From the IMG/VR virus record IMGVR_UViG_3300025087_000164, positions 1-41,505 of that record: a stretch of DNA of 41,505 nucleotides; one strand, given 5' to 3'. Of this stretch, positions 21,393-29,626 are shown in pieces. How positions within the stretch are numbered: the stretch's first letter is position 1; every line of letters starts with the position of its first letter. The DNA comes from a virus. A program made the translations under genes and the position numbers. The notes beneath the pieces are model-generated. The model made no database searches and was not told where the DNA came from. It was given only the letters and a program-made list of their open reading frames with translations.

Positions 21393-21647
21393 ATGTACCC
21401 AGAACCTAAGACATTAACCCCGAGAATACAAAATAAGCCAGACTTAATGGATTTTCCTACCGCAATTCGCAGATTGACAAATGGCAAGAAGATTAGACGA
21501 GTCGAATGGCCCAAAGGGGATTATGGACTTTTGAAAGACAGCTTTTTGACCATTTATAGAAATGGAGTATTTCATAGGTGGTTAGTGAATGATGGCGATT
21601 TAGAAGCGACAGATTGGATTGTTTTGATAGAGGAGGTATTAAGCTAA
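21393..21647 (+). CDS. Tad2/DUF2829-like protein (probable anti-Thoeris)
   Basis: 84 residues. DFPTAIRRLTNGKKIRRVEW near the start and DLEATDWIVL near the end match the DUF2829 pattern (alkxGkkvxRxxW ... DLxAxDWxv). Members such as phage SPO1 Tad2 sequester the cyclic-ADP-ribose-like signal of the Thoeris defence system. The central loop is shorter than in SPO1 Tad2, so ligand range may differ, and not all DUF2829 proteins have been shown to be anti-defence. Start set at 21393; upstream in-frame starts lie inside the preceding gene. Confidence 0.65.
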   Translation: MYPEPKTLTPRIQNKPDLMDFPTAIRRLTNGKKIRRVEWPKGDYGLLKDSFLTIYRNGVFHRWLVNDGDLEATDWIVLIEEVLS

Positions 21648-22523
21648 GTGGACCTATCTATAATAATTCCTAACAGAAATTCTCAATTTACTTCCAAAAC
21701 CATAGAAGATGTTCTCAATAATGCCGGAGTGGAGGTTGAGGTAATAGTTAACGTCGATGAAAATTGGCCCGAGCCCCTAGTTCAAGACAAAAGAGTTACC
21801 TACATTCATCCAAACTCCCCCGTTGGACTAAGGCAGGGCATAAATAATTGTGTGAAGTTGGCCAAAGGAAAGTACATAATGAAAACGGATGACCATTGTA
21901 GTTTTGGCAAAGACTTCGGCAGAGTGCTAATAGATAGTCATTTAGAGGATAACTGGATTCAAATACCTCGACGATACGCCTTAAATGCTGAGGAGTGGAA
22001 GATAGAGGAACGGACTGACAATAAGTACCCGGTGGATTATATGTATATAGATTTCCCTAGGGTTGGTAAACCTCACGATTCGGGGATGCACGGAGTTCCC
22101 TGGAAAAGAGACCGAATAGAGGAAATAGATGATACGCCTTCGCTTCAAGGTTCCTGCTACTTTATGACCAAGAACCATTTTGATAACTTCCTGCATGGAT
22201 TAGACCCGACAAATTACGGCCATTTTGCACAAGAATCACAAGAAATAGGATTTAAGACTTGGCTGGGGGGTGGGGCGATGAAAGTAAACAAAAAAACCTG
22301 GTATGCTCATTTACATAAGGGCCGAAGATATGGCCGAATGTACAAATTAGACGACAAAGACCATGTTCGGGGTGCGGAGTGGAGCGCTGAATACTGGCTC
22401 AATGACAGATGGGAAGGTAGAATCCATGACTTTTCTTGGTTCATAAATGAGATGTTCCCGGGGATGCCGACTTGGCCCCCAAATTGGGAAGAAGAAATTA
22501 GAAAGATGGGTTGGATAAAATGA
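21648..22523 (+). CDS. Glycosyltransferase family 2 (paralogue A)
   Basis: 291 residues from a GTG behind a good AGGAGGT. N-terminal GT-A fold: LSIIIPNRNS, then KTDDHCSFGKDF where the metal-binding motif is DDH rather than DxD, then QESQEIGFKTWLGGG and NKKTWYAHLHKG. The C-terminus HDFSWFINEMFPGMPTWPPNW is shared with the GT at 25575. It transfers a sugar from an activated donor; acceptor unknown. Coupled to the next gene by ATGA. Confidence 0.82.
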   Translation: MDLSIIIPNRNSQFTSKTIEDVLNNAGVEVEVIVNVDENWPEPLVQDKRVTYIHPNSPVGLRQGINNCVKLAKGKYIMKTDDHCSFGKDFGRVLIDSHLEDNWIQIPRRYALNAEEWKIEERTDNKYPVDYMYIDFPRVGKPHDSGMHGVPWKRDRIEEIDDTPSLQGSCYFMTKNHFDNFLHGLDPTNYGHFAQESQEIGFKTWLGGGAMKVNKKTWYAHLHKGRRYGRMYKLDDKDHVRGAEWSAEYWLNDRWEGRIHDFSWFINEMFPGMPTWPPNWEEEIRKMGWIK

Positions 22524-23050
22524 ATGATTTAGAAAAACTAGGTAAAAAATACGGGACCGACAAGGGAACTAAACATCATTATCTGTCTTTTTACTATGAT
22601 TTTTTCAAAGACAAACGAAATGAGGTTAAAAAAGTTATTGAGATAGGAGTGGGTGAAGGGGCAGGACTAAGAATGTGGCGGGATTTCTTTCCCAACGCAA
22701 AAATATATGGGATGGAGAACCAAAAAGTCCGTATATTTCAAGAGGGAAGGATACAAGTCCTTTTGGCAGACCAAAGCTCGGCCAGAGACATTGCCGACCT
22801 AGTCGAAATCTTGGGGCCAGGTATAGATTTGGTCGTTGACGATGGGTCTCACGACCCAGCCGACCAGCTATTTGCTTGTTTGGGGATAATGAATCTCCTT
22901 AAAAAGGAGAAAAACCCTAGCTTGGTTTATGTTATCGAGGACGTTGCCGATTTAGACCTTATTAAATATTTGAGCGAGAAATACGCCACCAACATGATTG
23001 AATGTGGCAAAAGATATGATGATAGGCTTGTTGTAGTAAAACACTTATGA
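22520..23050 (+). CDS. SAM-dependent methyltransferase, MycE-like O-methyltransferase
   Basis: 176 residues. LEKLGKKYGTDKGTKHHYLS (entry helix), VIEIGVGEGAGLRMW (SAM-binding motif I), AKIYGMEN (motif II), IDLVVDDGSHDPADQ with the Asp-Asp pair used to bind metal or sugar hydroxyl in MycE-type enzymes. This group methylates sugar hydroxyls or glycosylated products. Likely to methylate the phage glycan. Start set at the ATG overlapping the upstream stop. Confidence 0.8.
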   Translation: MNDLEKLGKKYGTDKGTKHHYLSFYYDFFKDKRNEVKKVIEIGVGEGAGLRMWRDFFPNAKIYGMENQKVRIFQEGRIQVLLADQSSARDIADLVEILGPGIDLVVDDGSHDPADQLFACLGIMNLLKKEKNPSLVYVIEDVADLDLIKYLSEKYATNMIECGKRYDDRLVVVKHL

Positions 23051-24078
23051 AAATAGCGATTATCGGTAAAGACCAGTTGGCACAGGCTTTATTCACATAT
23101 TTAAAGAAATGGGGCCACCAGATTATTACACCGGATTTATGCGAAATATGCTGGATTGCGATTGACACCCCGGTTAATGAAAAAGGGCAAGGCAATGTAA
23201 AGCCCATATTCGAGGCGATAAGAATAGTCAAACCCCTACTTAAAAAAGGCACATTGGTAATTGTATCCAGCCAAATTCCAGTCGGTACTTCAAAAGAGAT
23301 AATCAAAATACTAGGAAAGAAATTTGGGTATGCGTATATGCCTGAACACGTAAGAGTCGGCAGGGGAGCGGAAGACTTAGACAATCTAAAAGAGATTTTT
23401 ATCGGAACGGATGATGAGAGATGCAAGAAAATCTTTAAGGGCAAAAAGGTCAAGTTTGTAAGTGTAGCTACGGCCGAGATGATTAAACACGCCCTAAATG
23501 CTTTCTTGGCTACTTCTCTATCTTTTATCTACGATATAGCCGATTTATGTGAGAATGTAGGGGCTGACGTAACCGACATAGCCCACGCACTGAGGTCTGA
23601 CTACAGAATAGGCCCTGAAGCCTACCTAGACGCTTCTGTGGGGTTTTCAGGGGGACACTTGGAGAGAGACCTGGATTATCTAAGAAAAGTGGCTAGAAGG
23701 TATGGAGTTCTTATCCCAGTGATAAACGCGGTTGCTGGAAAGAACAACAGGCGTTTTGAGAGGATGCTTGAAGTTCTTAGTCAATTTAAGAAAGTAACCT
23801 TTTGGGGGTTGTCATACAAACAGGGAGTGGATGTGGACAAAAGTTCTTTGCCAATGAGACTTATGAGTGAACTGAAAAAGATAGGGATTGAAGCGGTGGA
23901 AAATGAACATAAAGATAGCCAGGCGATTGTTTGTATAACGCCATCGGAAGAAATGAAAAAGGCCAATTTCAAAGAAATAGCGAGATTGATGAAAAAACCC
24001 AAGTTATTCTTTGATGCCCGAAACTATTTTAAAGATATAGATATGTCAATGTTTAAGTATATAGGAGTGGGAAGATGA
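23047..24078 (+). CDS. UDP-glucose/GDP-mannose dehydrogenase-like protein lacking catalytic Cys
   Basis: 343 residues with the family layout: N-terminal Rossmann domain (MKIAIIGKDQLAQALFTYLK), VSSQIPVGTS, PEHVRVGRG, AEMIKHALNAFLA carrying the Lys and Asn of the active site, and a C-terminal VTFWGLSYKQGVD. Two key points differ. The Gly-rich NAD loop reads GKDQLA instead of GxGxxG. The catalytic Cys block (usually GGSCFPKD) is SGGHLERD, so the Cys is replaced. It is shorter than the usual 400-440. It may do a two-electron oxidation, an epimerisation, or be non-catalytic. ATGA overlap on both sides. Confidence 0.75.
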   Translation: MKIAIIGKDQLAQALFTYLKKWGHQIITPDLCEICWIAIDTPVNEKGQGNVKPIFEAIRIVKPLLKKGTLVIVSSQIPVGTSKEIIKILGKKFGYAYMPEHVRVGRGAEDLDNLKEIFIGTDDERCKKIFKGKKVKFVSVATAEMIKHALNAFLATSLSFIYDIADLCENVGADVTDIAHALRSDYRIGPEAYLDASVGFSGGHLERDLDYLRKVARRYGVLIPVINAVAGKNNRRFERMLEVLSQFKKVTFWGLSYKQGVDVDKSSLPMRLMSELKKIGIEAVENEHKDSQAIVCITPSEEMKKANFKEIARLMKKPKLFFDARNYFKDIDMSMFKYIGVGR

Positions 24079-25025
24079 TACACTTTGCTTTAATCGGTTT
24101 AGGTAGGATGGGGTCAAGGTGGGCAAGGATAATATCTGAAAACGCTTCTCTTGATGCCGTTGTTGACTCGGGAATAGAGGGATCGCCTTCCTTGGACGAT
24201 GTTTTAAGTGATGAAAATATAGATGCGGTTTTGATTGCCACTCCGCATAAATATCACGCTTCTATTACAAAACAGGCACTTCAATCGGGTAAACATGTTC
24301 TTTGTGAGAAGCCCGGGGCTATTAAGTCCAAGGAAATCTTAAATAATATCTTTTTAGCTGACGAAAAAGGTCTAACTTATATGGTTGGATATAATTGTCG
24401 TTTCCATGATGGGTTTATTAAAGCCAGAAAGTTATATGAAAAGGGGATTATAGGCAATCTTCTCTTTATTAGGGCCAGATATGGCTTCGGAGGAAGGGTT
24501 GGTTATGAAGAAGAGTGGCGTATAAACAAAGAAATGGGTGGCGGGGGACATTTGCACGACCAGGGGGTACACATGATTGATATGGCGAGGTCTTTTCTCG
24601 AAGAAATTAAGAAAGTTCAAGGCATGAGGGCCGATATGTATTGGAAAGCCGGGACAGAAGACAATGGATTCGTGTTACTTCAGAGTGAAAATGGTGTTAT
24701 AGCCTCAATTCACAGCAGTTTGACCCAGTGGAAGCGTATGCATAGTTTCGAGATTTACGGAACTGAAGGTTACTTAGAGGTTCAGGGGCTTGGGATGAGG
24801 TATGGGGAACCTGAAAGGTTAGTGTTGGGAAAAAGGACCAAAGACCCGGAAAAGGTAAGGGAAAGAGTAATTAAATGTAATCCGGTAGCGGACGACTCGC
24901 TTAAACTTGAATTGAGGGAGTTTCTCTCAGCCATAAGGGAGGACAGAGTAACAAATCCCTCTCCCCTCGATGCTTATGAAACCCTGAAGATTGTTGAGGA
25001 GGTCTACAAGACTAACAAAATATGA
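24075..25025 (+). CDS. Gfo/Idh/MocA-family sugar oxidoreductase
   Basis: 316 residues. NAD(P)-binding ALIGLGRMGSRW, then VLCEKPGAI with the conserved EKP lysine, and GGGGHLHDQGVHMIDMARSF carrying the catalytic Asp and His. Family members oxidise or reduce sugar hydroxyls, often nucleotide-linked. Here it probably alters the heptose or a related sugar next to the dehydrogenase-like protein. All core motifs are intact. ATGA overlaps on both sides. Confidence 0.85.
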   Translation: MIHFALIGLGRMGSRWARIISENASLDAVVDSGIEGSPSLDDVLSDENIDAVLIATPHKYHASITKQALQSGKHVLCEKPGAIKSKEILNNIFLADEKGLTYMVGYNCRFHDGFIKARKLYEKGIIGNLLFIRARYGFGGRVGYEEEWRINKEMGGGGHLHDQGVHMIDMARSFLEEIKKVQGMRADMYWKAGTEDNGFVLLQSENGVIASIHSSLTQWKRMHSFEIYGTEGYLEVQGLGMRYGEPERLVLGKRTKDPEKVRERVIKCNPVADDSLKLELREFLSAIREDRVTNPSPLDAYETLKIVEEVYKTNKI

Positions 25026-25582
25026 AGTGCATTTTATTGTGTGCAGGCCGAGGTATACGAATGATGCCACTAACGGCCAAAACCCCTAAGCCTTTGCTTA
25101 AAGTGAAGGGCAAGGCGCTGATTGATTATGTATTGGAATCCCTACCAAGTGAGGTGAACGAAATCATAATTGTTACTAAATATCGTGGCAACCAGATAAG
25201 GATGCATGTCGGCGGAGATTACAGAGGCAGAGAAGTAAAATATGTCGAAGGTTCCGACAAAGGTAATGCATATAGTTTTCGTGCCACAAGGAAATACCTA
25301 AACAACGAGAGGTTTCTCTTAATCTATGGGGATGAAATGCCAACCCCGGAAAATGTTAAAAGGTGTGTGGCAAAGAATTTAAGTGTGTTAGTCTTCGGTC
25401 CTAAGACAAAGGACGGCGTGATGGTCTTAAATACGGACATTTTTGACTACCATTTGGTATGTCCCGATTTCAGTGTATTGGTAGACTGGTTTATCTGGCT
25501 CCATAAAGTGCCGTTAATTAAGGCAAAGAACTTTGTCGGGGAAATAAATACGCCCAAAGATATAGAAAGGTTAAATGGCTAA
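25022..25582 (+). CDS. Sugar-1-phosphate nucleotidyltransferase (HddC/RmlA-like)
   Basis: 186 residues. LCAGRGIRMMPLTAKTPKPL is the nucleotide-binding loop of NTP-transferases, LIYGDEMP holds the acidic metal ligand, and the C-terminal GEINTPKDIERL closes the fold as in minimal enzymes. It is shorter than typical (about 230), without a trimerisation domain. Next to HddA and GmhA homologues it is the candidate for joining heptose-1-phosphate to NTP. The exact sugar and nucleotide cannot be read from sequence. Confidence 0.8.
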   Translation: MKCILLCAGRGIRMMPLTAKTPKPLLKVKGKALIDYVLESLPSEVNEIIIVTKYRGNQIRMHVGGDYRGREVKYVEGSDKGNAYSFRATRKYLNNERFLLIYGDEMPTPENVKRCVAKNLSVLVFGPKTKDGVMVLNTDIFDYHLVCPDFSVLVDWFIWLHKVPLIKAKNFVGEINTPKDIERLNG

Positions 25583-26498
25583 ACTATCTATCATAATCCC
25601 TAGTTGCAATGAGATAGCAACTACTAACGAAGGGGTAAATGTACTTCAAAGAATGATTCAAGACATCTACGAGAAAGCTACGGGAGATTTTGAGGTCATA
25701 GTCGGCTTTAATGGGCCACCCTATCAAGACTTTCCTTATCCGAACCTAAAAACCCTTGAATTGCCAGAAAATATCGGACTAAAAACAATGGTCAATACCC
25801 TAGCAATAATGGCTAGAGGTAAATATATCTATAAATCTGATGCCCATTGCTCATTCGGTAAAGGATTTGACGAGATACTTCAAAAAGATATGCAGGATAA
25901 CTGGCTAGTAATGCCAAGATTTTATGTTTTAGACGCAAAGACATGGCAATGGCAGGACGAGAGGCACTATGACTATTTTTACTTGCCCTGCCCCTTCACC
26001 GACCCGAGAGGATTTAGGTTCAAAGCCGGTGGACACTGGCCCGAGAGAACAGCAGAAAGAGAAAATAACCCCGAATATATGATTGATGAAACCCCTCAGT
26101 TCCATGGGTCGGGTTGGATGGTAGAAAAAGACTTCTTTCTTAATAAGATAGGGGGTTTCCCTACGAATGACCCGATGGGACATGCCCAAGAACCGGCCAA
26201 CATAGGTTTGAAGTATTGGTTGGGGCCATGGGGAGGTAAGGTTATGGTCAATAAGAATACTTGGTACGCCCATCTCCATCAAACGAACCAAGATAAGGGA
26301 TACCATTACACAGGGGAAGAAGAGAAGTTTTCCTATGACATTTGGGCAAAGTATTTTCTATATGATAGATGGGGAGAGAGGAAACATGACTTTGCTTGGT
26401 TTGTTGACGAGAGATTCCCCAATATGCCAACATGGCCAAGCGATTGGAAGGAAAGATTTACGAGTTATAGAAGGGAACACCCAGAAAATGATTATTAG
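25575..26498 (+). CDS. Glycosyltransferase family 2 (paralogue B)
   Basis: 307 residues, close in layout to the GT at 21648: LSIIIPSCNE, KSDAHCSFGKGFD with DAH in the metal position, NKNTWYAHLHQT, and HDFAWFVDERFPNMPTWPSDW. An insertion of about 30 residues (YFYLPCPFTDPRGFRFKAGG) distinguishes it. Overlaps both neighbours by several nt. Probably adds a different residue of the same glycan. Confidence 0.82.
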   Translation: MAKLSIIIPSCNEIATTNEGVNVLQRMIQDIYEKATGDFEVIVGFNGPPYQDFPYPNLKTLELPENIGLKTMVNTLAIMARGKYIYKSDAHCSFGKGFDEILQKDMQDNWLVMPRFYVLDAKTWQWQDERHYDYFYLPCPFTDPRGFRFKAGGHWPERTAERENNPEYMIDETPQFHGSGWMVEKDFFLNKIGGFPTNDPMGHAQEPANIGLKYWLGPWGGKVMVNKNTWYAHLHQTNQDKGYHYTGEEEKFSYDIWAKYFLYDRWGERKHDFAWFVDERFPNMPTWPSDWKERFTSYRREHPENDY

Positions 26499-27453
26499 CA
26501 AGACACCTCTACGTTTAGCCCTCTTCGGGGGGAATACCGATTTCAGAGAGTATTTCCTGAATTATGGGGGGCTAGTCCTCTCCACAACGATAGACAAATT
26601 TATTTACTGCACGGTTGTTAAGAGATTTGACGACCTAATCATCGTAAATTACTCGGAAAAGGAGATTGTCAAAGAGGTCAAAGACTTAAAACATGACCTT
26701 GTGCGTGAAGCTCTCCTAATGCTTAATATAAAGAGGGGAATAGAAATAACCTTCCTAGCGGACATTCCCACCCAAGGGACGGGTCTGGGTGGCTCTGGTG
26801 CGGCCACAGTGGGTCTTTTGAACGCTCTCCACGCTTATCTAGGGGAAAGTGTTAGTTCTCATCAGTTGGCAGACGAAGCGATTAAAATTGAGTTGGATAT
26901 TTTGAAAAGACCATCAGGGATACAAGACCAACATATAGCGGCGATGGGAGGGTTGAGGGCGATTGAATTTAGCCCTTCCGGAAGAGTTAGCGGTCTTAAA
27001 TTAGAAATGGATGAATCGGTAAAAGAAGATTTCAATAATAGCCTCATGCTGTTTTACACGGGAATAACTAGGAAGTCCAATGAGGTTCTTTCTAAATTAA
27101 ATATCAAGGATAATCTCCCCATGCTCCACCAAAACAAGGTTCTCGCCCAAGGTGGAGTTAGGGCCTTGCTTAAAGGAAACCTCAAAAAGTTCGGGGAATT
27201 ATTAAATGTTTCTTGGGAAGCGAAGAAAGCACTGAATAGCACCACAAGCAATCCCGAAATAGACAAAATGTATAAATTGGTTAGAAAAGCAGGAGTTATC
27301 GGAGGAAAGGTAATCGGTGCCGGCGGTGGAGGGTTTATGTTAGTTATGTTCCCGGCCAACAAGAGGGTGCAAATAAGAGAAAGGTTAAAGGATTATAGAG
27401 AAATGCCGTTTAGATTTGAGGAGAAAGGAAGCAGGATAATTTTCAATGACTAA
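26488..27453 (+). CDS. hddA: GHMP kinase, D-glycero-D-manno-heptose 7-phosphate kinase (HddA-like)
   Basis: 321 residues. Opens IISKTPLRLALFGGNTDF, the HddA form of GHMP motif 1, then PTQGTGLGGSGAATVGLLNA (ATP-binding motif 2) and GKVIGAGGGGFMLVMFP (motif 3). HDLVREALLMLNIKRGIEIT and LKRPSGIQDQHIAAMGGL are also HddA-like. HddA phosphorylates C1 of heptose-7-phosphate on the GDP-heptose route. Start set at 26488; an upstream in-frame start lies inside the previous GT. Overlaps both neighbours. Confidence 0.85.
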   Translation: MIISKTPLRLALFGGNTDFREYFLNYGGLVLSTTIDKFIYCTVVKRFDDLIIVNYSEKEIVKEVKDLKHDLVREALLMLNIKRGIEITFLADIPTQGTGLGGSGAATVGLLNALHAYLGESVSSHQLADEAIKIELDILKRPSGIQDQHIAAMGGLRAIEFSPSGRVSGLKLEMDESVKEDFNNSLMLFYTGITRKSNEVLSKLNIKDNLPMLHQNKVLAQGGVRALLKGNLKKFGELLNVSWEAKKALNSTTSNPEIDKMYKLVRKAGVIGGKVIGAGGGGFMLVMFPANKRVQIRERLKDYREMPFRFEEKGSRIIFND

Positions 27454-27745
27454 GGATATAAAAATCTTGTGTATTTGTAGAAGTGGGACTTACCGAAGTG
27501 TGGAAACAAAGTACAGTCTTAATAAAAGAGGATATTACAATGTACTTTCTGTCGGAGGCCTTATTGTTTCCAGAGAAACCCTGAAAATGCTCTGTGAATG
27601 GGCCGATATTATCTTATTGGCAAAACCCAGACACGGCAAAAACATTGAACCTAAATATAGAAAGAAAATAAATACCAAGTTTTATATCGGTGATGATTTG
27701 CAAACAACTGTAAATAAACAATTAGATTTAATCGGACTTAAATGA
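27446..27745 (+). CDS. Low-molecular-weight tyrosine-phosphatase-like protein
   Basis: 99 residues. CRSGTYR (11-17) is a CX5R phosphatase P-loop followed by Ser, at the N-terminus as in LMW-PTP/ArsC folds; CEWADIILLAKP resembles the later strand. It is shorter than LMW-PTPs (about 150) and the usual C-terminal DP acid motif is not clear, so the general acid may be missing. Its place right after the kinase is where a heptose-bisphosphate phosphatase (GmhB) would be expected; that role would be new for this fold. Confidence 0.65.
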   Translation: MTKDIKILCICRSGTYRSVETKYSLNKRGYYNVLSVGGLIVSRETLKMLCEWADIILLAKPRHGKNIEPKYRKKINTKFYIGDDLQTTVNKQLDLIGLK

Positions 27746-27870
27746 AGACGAAAGAGAAAAGACCTATTATAAAAAAAATGCCAAACAAGAGAACCCTTGA
27801 GGAGTTCCTTCGTCAAGAGGGAAAAGTAAGGTTTAACCTAGAAACAGGTGAATTTGAATGGGATAAATAA
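27742..27870 (+). CDS. Small basic hypothetical protein (42 aa)
   Basis: ATGA overlap with the gene before. Lys/Arg-rich N-terminal half (KTKEKRPIIKKMPNKR), then a beta-like FNLETGEFEWDK. No family recognised; probably a real coupled gene. Confidence 0.5.
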   Translation: MKTKEKRPIIKKMPNKRTLEEFLRQEGKVRFNLETGEFEWDK

Positions 27871-27873
27871 AAA

Positions 27874-28383
27874 ATGGCCACGAAAATGATGGTATCGCTA
27901 AATTATGGGAGCCATCTATCCTGTCTTATAAAAGCAATGGAAAAAACTAACGGCGACTGCCTCGAGTTGGGAATGGGAGTCTTTAGTACCCCCTTCCTAC
28001 ATTACCAGTGTATTCTCCAAAACAGAAAGCTAGTATCCTATGAGAACTTCAAAGAATGGATGGATTTTTTCCTGAAGTATAACTATCCTTGCGAGAACCA
28101 CGAGATAAAATTTGTCGAAAAATATGAAGATGCGGAAATAGACAAGCCTTGGGACATTGCTCTAATAGACCAGACCCCAGACTCAAGCCGTATCGAGACA
28201 ATCAGAAGGCTTGCGAATTTGGCGAAATATATAATCATCCACGACTCCTCCGAGAAAGACGAAAGGGTTTATCATTACTCGGAGATTTACCCCCTGTTTA
28301 AGTACCGGACGGATTGGGTTAAGGACAACAATCACGCTACAGTATTATCTAATTTTGTGAATTTAGGGGATTTTTGGAAATAA
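27874..28383 (+). CDS. Methyltransferase-like protein
   Basis: 169 residues. DCLELGMGVFSTPFLH resembles SAM motif I, KLVSYENFKEW motif II with the acidic ligand at its end, IDKPWDIALIDQTPDSSR motif IV and LAKYIIIHDSS motif VI. A Rossmann class-I methyltransferase fold is likely; an active-site set is not identifiable. Shares TAATG with the next gene, another methyltransferase, so both may act on one glycan. Confidence 0.6.
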   Translation: MATKMMVSLNYGSHLSCLIKAMEKTNGDCLELGMGVFSTPFLHYQCILQNRKLVSYENFKEWMDFFLKYNYPCENHEIKFVEKYEDAEIDKPWDIALIDQTPDSSRIETIRRLANLAKYIIIHDSSEKDERVYHYSEIYPLFKYRTDWVKDNNHATVLSNFVNLGDFWK

Positions 28384-29048
28384 TGGATACACATAAATAT
28401 ATTATTGATAAATACAAAATAAATGTAGGGAACCAATATATCGTTAATATCCCCAATATGGGTAGAGATAATCTGGCTGAATTATTTGCTGAGCTAAACT
28501 TCAAAAAGGGGGCAGAGATAGGTGTGTGGAGAGGAGAATACTCACAAGTACTATGCAAAGCTAATCCTAATTTGAAACTCTTTAGTATTGATTCCTGGAT
28601 GTTGTCGGATTACGAACCGTTGGAGCAAATAACGGCCTTAAATGCTCCTCAAGAGTACTTTGAAGGTAAATACCAAGAAACAATCAGAAGACTGACCCGT
28701 TTTAAGAATTGCACGATAGTAAGAAAAAGTTCAATGGAAGCCATAAAAGACTTTGAAGACGAGTCTTTAGACTTCGTATATATCGATGCTAATCACGACT
28801 TTGTAAACTTTACCAATGATTTACACTACTGGCTAAAGAAAGTCCGTGTTGGTGGGATTATGTCGGGCCATGACTACGCTTACTTTTCTTACAAGAAGTT
28901 TAACCATGTCAAAAGAGCCTTAATCCCATACGCTAGGTGTTATAGAATGATACCTCTATTTATAGTTGGGGCGGATGAGTACAAAGAAGGAACAATTAGG
29001 GATAAATACAGGAGCTGGATGTGGGTAAAAAATTTGCATCATGGATAA
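28383..29048 (+). CDS. Class I SAM methyltransferase (Methyltransf_24-like)
   Basis: 221 residues from the ATG overlapping the upstream TAA. GAEIGVWRGEYSQVL (motif I), LFSIDSW (motif II), LDFVYIDANHDFVNFTNDL (motif IV with Asp-Ala-Asn-His), and VRVGGIMSGHDYAYFSYKKF. This pattern is common in sugar-modifying methyltransferases of polysaccharide loci. Coupled to gmhA by an 8-nt overlap. Confidence 0.75.
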   Translation: MDTHKYIIDKYKINVGNQYIVNIPNMGRDNLAELFAELNFKKGAEIGVWRGEYSQVLCKANPNLKLFSIDSWMLSDYEPLEQITALNAPQEYFEGKYQETIRRLTRFKNCTIVRKSSMEAIKDFEDESLDFVYIDANHDFVNFTNDLHYWLKKVRVGGIMSGHDYAYFSYKKFNHVKRALIPYARCYRMIPLFIVGADEYKEGTIRDKYRSWMWVKNLHHG

Positions 29049-29622
29049 ATTTAATACCGAGAAATACTTTGGACTGATAGCGGAGTTATCTAAAGGATTT
29101 GCGACAGACGCTAACTACCAGAAGGCGCTAGATATTCTCCACGACTGCTACAAGCGCGGTGGAGTAGTCTTTACAATGGGATGTGGAGGGTCAGCATCTA
29201 CCGCCACTCACTTTGCGGCAGACCTAGCCAAGACCGTTAGTGCGGAACATGGCTTCAAGGCAATATCTTTAGTAGATGATATTCCTCTAGTAAGTGCTTG
29301 GACCAATGATTTCGGTTGGGAAAGCGTATTCGAGGGGCAATTAAAGGCTTGGCTAACCAAAAACGATGTCTTGGTGGGATTCTCTGTTCATGGGGGAAAC
29401 AAACAATGGTCAGGTAATCTTACTAAGGCTATGCAGTATGCTAAAAAGGTTGGGGCAAAAACAATAGGATTTTCGGGTTTTGATGGGGGAGCAATGAAAG
29501 AATTGGCCGATGCTTGTCTGATAGTTAAGACTGATAGCGAGATATATGGAACTCCGTTAGTTGAAGCCATGCATGTCGTCATAAATCACTCGATAATTTG
29601 GGATTTGCGTGAACGGATTTAA
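29041..29622 (+). CDS. gmhA: Sedoheptulose-7-phosphate isomerase (GmhA-like)
   Basis: 193 residues, one SIS domain. MGCGGSASTATHFAADL (phosphosugar loop), NDFGWESVFEGQL, FSVHGGNKQWSGNL and YGTPLVEAMHVVINHSI with the conserved His. The E. coli catalytic Glu65 position reads Asp here (HFAADL), a conservative change seen in related SIS proteins. It turns sedoheptulose 7-phosphate into heptose 7-phosphate, the first committed step of heptose synthesis. The transaldolase downstream could supply the substrate. Confidence 0.85.
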   Translation: MDKFNTEKYFGLIAELSKGFATDANYQKALDILHDCYKRGGVVFTMGCGGSASTATHFAADLAKTVSAEHGFKAISLVDDIPLVSAWTNDFGWESVFEGQLKAWLTKNDVLVGFSVHGGNKQWSGNLTKAMQYAKKVGAKTIGFSGFDGGAMKELADACLIVKTDSEIYGTPLVEAMHVVINHSIIWDLRERI

Positions 29623-29626
29623 TAAA

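Noticed and set aside
26335-26487. Longer start for the heptose kinase
   Set aside because: The extension is entirely inside the upstream transferase, and IISKTPLR at 26488 is the true GHMP N-terminus.
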